DNA from: CAZDUS01 sp964508705
GTDB taxonomy: Bacteria > Verrucomicrobiota > Kiritimatiellia > CAIKKV01 > CAITUY01
Assembly: GCA_964508705.1 (NCBI GenBank)
Contig: CAZDUS010000001.1
Coordinates: forward strand, 208,619-272,618
DNA length: 64,000 bases
Direction: 5' to 3'
Made by a program: the position numbers and the translations under genes
Shown: piece after piece, positions 60,811 through 64,000 of the stretch
How the letters are laid out: the number at the start of each line of letters is the position of its first letter
Numbering within the stretch: position 1 is the first letter of the stretch
The notes under the pieces: model-generated
Database searches by the model: none
Seen by the model: the letters and a program-made list of their open reading frames with translations, nothing else
What the model was told of the DNA's origin: nothing

Positions 60811-61070
60811 GCTGGACGATTGTCTTTACTAAGCAGGCCCAAAAGGATGCCAAGAAACTTAAAGCTTCTGGCTTAAAGCCCAAAGCGGAGCGATTGCTCG
60901 AGATTCTGGAGAAGAATCCATATCAGAATCCGCCCCCTTTGGCGAAACTGGTTGGGGATCTGGCTGGCGCATGTTCCCGCCGAATAAACATACAGCATCG
61001 TCTGGTGTATCATGCTCTTGAAGAAGTCCACACGGTTAAAATCATTCGGCTGTGGCCGCATTACGAGTGA
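60804..61070 (+). CDS. YoeB/RelE-family mRNA-cleaving toxin
   Basis: The 88-residue protein has the YoeB layout: WTIVFTKQAQKDAKKLKASG, LLEILEKNPYQNPPPLAKLVGD, and the closing RRINIQHRLVYHALEEVHTV, KIIRLWPHYE, with the C-terminal His-Tyr and the basic HR of the ribosome-dependent RNase site. It overlaps the antitoxin gene. It ends before a dispersed inverted repeat at 61091. Confidence 0.9.
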   Translation: MVSWTIVFTKQAQKDAKKLKASGLKPKAERLLEILEKNPYQNPPPLAKLVGDLAGACSRRINIQHRLVYHALEEVHTVKIIRLWPHYE

Positions 61071-61090
61071 TCCCATAAAGAGCAGTTAAA

Positions 61091-61176
61091 CGATGAAAAT
61101 CGCGAACCTCGCGAAAGTAATATATTGCTTATAATTCTCGAATCTTTCGCGACGTTCGCGGGTTTCGTAGTGATCC
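61091..61176. repeat. Dispersed inverted repeat, second copy of the TACGAAACxCGCGAA family
   Basis: The left arm (GATGAAAATCGCGAACCTCG) and right arm (CGCGACGTTCGCGGGTTTCG) share the pattern of the element at 33538-33660, with more mismatches. It separates the toxin gene from the convergent phosphatase gene. Confidence 0.65.
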
Positions 61177-61198
61177 AAACAAACGGAAATAGTCTGGA

Positions 61199-61840
61199 TC
61201 AGGGCTTGAACGCCTTGACTGGCTCAAGCAATGAATGGTCGGCTTTCAGATCGCCGCCGAGTTGGCCGAATTCCAGAACGGCTTTTTCGTAAGGCCAGTT
61301 GAGGATGTGCATCCGGTAAGCAACCCCAAGAACGCCAGCGCGATGGGTTCCGCCCACACAATGGACATAGAATGGGCCTGTACCCGTTTTTATCGTCTGA
61401 AGGAAACGATGCAGATCAGCAGAGGAGGGGCCTGTTTTTTTATCAAACAGGATTTCCACCAACACCAGTCCATATTTCCTGCAGAGCGCTCGCTCGTGGT
61501 CGCTGGGGGAAATGGAAACGACGGTTTTGATATTCCATTCGCGAAGGGCATTAATGACTTTGTCATCATAGAATTCGCCGCCGCGCACTAAAGTCCGGTC
61601 GTATTTTATAGACCAATTTTTAATGCCGTCCTTTATGCCCAACACCTCATAGTCGCTGGAGGCGACGGGAAGTGCGCCTCGATCACCCCCGCTATAATGT
61701 GGTGTTGCCCCTGATACGGCATCAGGCTTCTTGGTCTTGTCAAAACTGGTAGCGCATGAAGCAGTCAGAGAAAGACCAGCAAACAACAGCAATTTTGCTG
61801 CCGACAGAACGCTTATATTTATTCTGCCAAGCCCGTTCAT
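61199..61840 (-). CDS. Dual-specificity/tyrosine phosphatase-like lipoprotein
   Basis: The 213 residues open with a lipoprotein signal (AAKLLLFAGLSLTASC, Cys29). The phosphatase domain has the Cys-loop HCVGGTHRAG (about 158-167), a variant of HCxxGxxR, plus LFDKKTGPSSADLHRFLQTI as the general-acid region. It would act in the periplasm on phosphotyrosine or on sugar or lipid phosphates. Its ATG overlaps the upstream stop as TAATG, so it is coupled to the gene at 61840-63060. Confidence 0.85.
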   Translation of the reverse strand: MNGLGRINISVLSAAKLLLFAGLSLTASCATSFDKTKKPDAVSGATPHYSGGDRGALPVASSDYEVLGIKDGIKNWSIKYDRTLVRGGEFYDDKVINALREWNIKTVVSISPSDHERALCRKYGLVLVEILFDKKTGPSSADLHRFLQTIKTGTGPFYVHCVGGTHRAGVLGVAYRMHILNWPYEKAVLEFGQLGGDLKADHSLLEPVKAFKP

Positions 61841-63060
61841 TAGTTTTGAGGCGTGTCGCCCAAGGCCACGTCGAGGGCGATGAGCGTGTAGGCGGTGACC
61901 AGTACGGGGTCATTTTCCAGCCAGCGGTTGTTGGTGTTCAGCCAGTAGCCTTCGCCGCTGCCGTCCTTCTCCACCTGTTGCAGGCTGATTAATTTGCGCA
62001 ACATGGCGGACCGCCATGCCAAGGGTTTCTCGGTGCCCTTGGCCGGGACGGCTTCGAGTCCATAGGCGGCCAGCGATTTAGCCATGATGTTGTAGAAGTA
62101 ATAGAGCCCCTGCGGTCCCATGCCGGGATTTTCATCGAGCGACCAGTGGTTGACGGCCCAGTCGAAGGCGGAGCGGACGCGCGGGTCGGTGCGGGAGACA
62201 TCGGCGTAGATCAGGCTCAACATGCCGGCGTAGGTCATGCTTCCGTAGGAGCGGAACACGATAACGCCCGCGGCGTTTGTGGTGGTGCCAGCCTTGCTCT
62301 CGTCCGGACGGTAGGCGAACCCACCGACGTCATTGGTGCCAGCCTGTTCGGTGTTTTGAACCTTGCCGAGGAACTGGGTAGCGGCGTTCCAGTTGATATC
62401 GGCGCGGGCTTCGCCAGCGGGGCGATGATCCTCGACACCCTGGGTCAGGCGCATGGCTTCGAAGGCGATGACGGAATCGCTGAGGTCTGTGTATTGTCGG
62501 CCGCTGGTCTTGTCGTAGCCGAAGCCACCTTTGTAGATATCATCGCCTTCCAGGTGTTGCGCGGCGACCATGAAGCGGCGGGCGTTTTGGACGACCGGCA
62601 CAAGCGATGGGTCGCCAGTCATGTGCAGGGCGGTCATGCAGATGGCGGTATTGTAATTCACGAGGCCGCCGCCCGGCGTATCGCTTTTCTGGTAGATGCT
62701 GCCATTGGGTTGAACGTTTTTCAGGATGAATTGAACGGCGTTGGAAACCACAAGGGATTTGTCGGGATGATTACCGACGGCGAAAGCCCAGAGGGGGAGA
62801 GCGGTCAGGGCGGGCATACCCGGCATGGACCATGATCCGTCGGGTTTCTGGCGTTTGGCCAGCCAGGTGAGGCCGCGCTGTTGGACGAGGCGGGCTTCGT
62901 TCAGGAGGGAGATATCAATTTCGCCAGTGATTGTCTGGCTGGAGTTCAGGGTGGCATCGGCGGGTTTTGGAGGCATGATGGCTGGAGCGGCGTGACAGAA
63001 GGAGATTGTGCCGCCCGCAAGCAAGAAGGATGAGGCAAGAATAACGGGTAGGTGTTTCAT
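61840..63060 (-). CDS. Secreted protein with prenyltransferase/squalene-cyclase-type alpha-alpha repeats
   Basis: I start it at MKHLPVILASSFLLAGG (63060), with GAAAGGAAG ahead; 406 residues with a signal peptide. It contains repeated QW-like helices: RGLTWLAKRQKPDGSWSMPG, LVNYNTAICMTALHMTG, DLSDSVIAFEAMRLTQG, NWNAATQFLGKVQNTEQAGT. Such repeats fold as an alpha-alpha toroid and occur both in cyclases and in complement-like or structural proteins; the catalytic DCTAE motif of squalene-hopene cyclase is not seen, so a terpene cyclase is unlikely. Confidence 0.82.
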   Translation of the reverse strand: MKHLPVILASSFLLAGGTISFCHAAPAIMPPKPADATLNSSQTITGEIDISLLNEARLVQQRGLTWLAKRQKPDGSWSMPGMPALTALPLWAFAVGNHPDKSLVVSNAVQFILKNVQPNGSIYQKSDTPGGGLVNYNTAICMTALHMTGDPSLVPVVQNARRFMVAAQHLEGDDIYKGGFGYDKTSGRQYTDLSDSVIAFEAMRLTQGVEDHRPAGEARADINWNAATQFLGKVQNTEQAGTNDVGGFAYRPDESKAGTTTNAAGVIVFRSYGSMTYAGMLSLIYADVSRTDPRVRSAFDWAVNHWSLDENPGMGPQGLYYFYNIMAKSLAAYGLEAVPAKGTEKPLAWRSAMLRKLISLQQVEKDGSGEGYWLNTNNRWLENDPVLVTAYTLIALDVALGDTPQN

Positions 63061-63256
63061 TTTGGAAGGCTTCCTTTCTGGTTTTACAATAACGCAACAA
63101 GCGAGGGGGCGCAATTTCTTCCTGCGGGTTTGTTCCGGCAGAAACGGCAAATAGTCGTCATTTCTCATCATCGTTGCCTTTCGTGACACATGGTGTATTT
63201 TGAGTCCCTATAAGTGAACGGAATGCAGTGATGAAACGTTCACTAGAATTGACGGC

Positions 63257-63811
63257 ATGACAGTTTCTGATCAAACTTGGACGGATGGAGATCCTGATTC
63301 GGCCCTGATGATGGAGGTGGGGAAAGGGTCCCACGATGCATTTATTTCGCTGATTCACACCTATCAGTGTCAATTGGTGAACTTTTTCAGGCGGATGGGC
63401 GCTTACCACGATGCGGAAGATCTTACCCAGGAAACGTTTGTCCGGTTGTACAAGGCGCGGGAACGATACCGGCCTGCGGCGAAGTTTAAGACCTTTGTCT
63501 ATGTGATTGCGCGCCATGTTCTGGCGGATCATGGGCGAAAATGGTTTCAGAGGGAGCGATTGCGGCTGAAGCTTTTACAGGAGCCGATACCTGTGGATGA
63601 GTCGGGCAAGGTTCAGTCCCAGCATATGGATGTTGAGTCGGCGTTGGCGTCCTTGTCGGAAAAATTGCGAAGTGTAGTGGTTTTGAGCATTTATCAGGGG
63701 ATGCGATATGAGGATATTGCCGAGGTTCTGGATATTCCTGAAGGGACTGTGAAATCCCGGATGAATCTGGCGATCAAAGCGTTGAGGGAGTATCTGCATG
63801 AAAAAGCATGA
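63257..63811 (+). CDS. ECF RNA polymerase sigma factor
   Basis: The 184 residues have sigma region 2 (FISLIHTYQCQLVNFFRRMG, YHDAEDLTQETFVRLYKARE, with KTFVYVIARHVLADHGRK) and region 4 (LASLSEKLRSVVVLSIYQGM, RYEDIAEVLDIPEGTVKSRM). It is intact, unlike the sigma gene at 30395. The downstream anti-sigma overlaps it by 14 bases (63798-63811), which is the usual coupling. It faces away from the prenyltransferase-like gene across a 196-bp promoter region. Confidence 0.94.
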   Translation: MTVSDQTWTDGDPDSALMMEVGKGSHDAFISLIHTYQCQLVNFFRRMGAYHDAEDLTQETFVRLYKARERYRPAAKFKTFVYVIARHVLADHGRKWFQRERLRLKLLQEPIPVDESGKVQSQHMDVESALASLSEKLRSVVVLSIYQGMRYEDIAEVLDIPEGTVKSRMNLAIKALREYLHEKA

Positions 63812-64000
63812 ATGTCCGCAGGGCGAGAATGTGGCCGCGTTTGTCGGGGGGGAGTTGCCGTCGTCATTGCGGGGTGAATTTGAAAACCACTTGATTGAAT
63901 GTGATTCGTGCCGTGACGCTGTTGGGGATACAAGGCGGGTGATTACCCTGTTGAAGGGGGCCCAGGATGAAGCGTTGGAGCACGATCTTGCTCCTGGTGT
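63798..64000 (+). CDS. Zinc-finger anti-sigma factor (5' part only)
   Basis: I translated this from the ATG at 63798, within the end of the sigma gene: MKKHECPQGENVAAFVGGEL, then FENHLIECDSCRDAVGDTRRV, running off the window after about 67 residues. The H-x3-C-x2-C motif (HLIECDSC) is the anti-sigma zinc finger that holds the partner sigma factor. The C-terminal part, probably with a membrane segment, lies outside. Confidence 0.85.
   Translation, partial: MKKHECPQGENVAAFVGGELPSSLRGEFENHLIECDSCRDAVGDTRRVITLLKGAQDEALEHDLAPG

Noticed and set aside
1..64000. CRISPR arrays, rRNA or tRNA genes, complete insertion sequences
   Set aside because: None was found by eye: no regularly spaced 25-40 bp repeats, no cloverleaf-like genes in the gaps I read, and no transposase-like frame.

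Overview
The window looks like chromosomal DNA from a Gram-negative bacterium of the PVC group, most likely near Verrucomicrobiota/Kiritimatiellota (inference). Outer-membrane systems (Tol-Pal, RND efflux, lipoproteins), moderately high GC with G-rich coding strands, carboxynorspermidine decarboxylase, RtcB with archease, and an abundance of short dispersed repeats all fit. No rRNA, tRNA, CRISPR array or complete insertion sequence was recognised.

Layout. 1-1918: metal ABC transporter (ATPase plus truncated permease) behind a small unknown gene. 2074-9050: lipoprotein, FAD-linked oxidase, the tRNA U34 modification pair mnmE-mnmG, and a PQQ-type beta-propeller. mnmG carries an in-frame insertion holding two parS-like palindromes. 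9286-12790: a HAMP sensor, a broken oxidoreductase fragment, PpnP and a GH30 glycosidase without a normal start codon. 12992-19853: rnhC-prmA-SNF2 helicase and zinc ribbon-DAHP synthase operons. 20054-25129: AI-2E family transporter, RdgC-like protein with a partner, archease-RtcB. 25136-30236: peptide-binding protein, PTS enzyme I, DUF4143 ATPase. 30395-33044: a decaying ECF sigma operon (in-frame UGA, ATA start, several frameshifts) and a Fic remnant. 33233-37930: small secreted protein, Dus, nitrilase, AraC regulator, UroD-like protein. 38085-40794: Pal-TolB-TolA/TonB-like operon with a terminator. 41074-47063: TolC-MFP-RND pump and a PII-like protein. 47166-53730: AhcY, AsmA-like protein, specialised NusG, NspC, PepD, an orphan. 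54250-59157: gyrB-gyrA. 59489-60282: a single gene cassette-like unit (GNAT acetyltransferase with an in-frame UAG and an attC-like end). 60568-61070: YefM-YoeB toxin-antitoxin. 61199-64000: phosphatase lipoprotein, prenyltransferase-fold secreted protein, ECF sigma and anti-sigma.

The most notable signals are (1) paired parS-like sites built into mnmG as extra protein sequence, (2) a lone integron-type gene cassette beside gyrA whose left boundary and R'' box are exact complements, (3) a sigma/anti-sigma operon caught in decay, and (4) several families of short dispersed repeats that have entered or extended genes: an in-frame insert in the RND pump, a duplicated N-terminus of Dus, the C-terminal tail of the AI-2E transporter, and the ribosome binding site of nspC.
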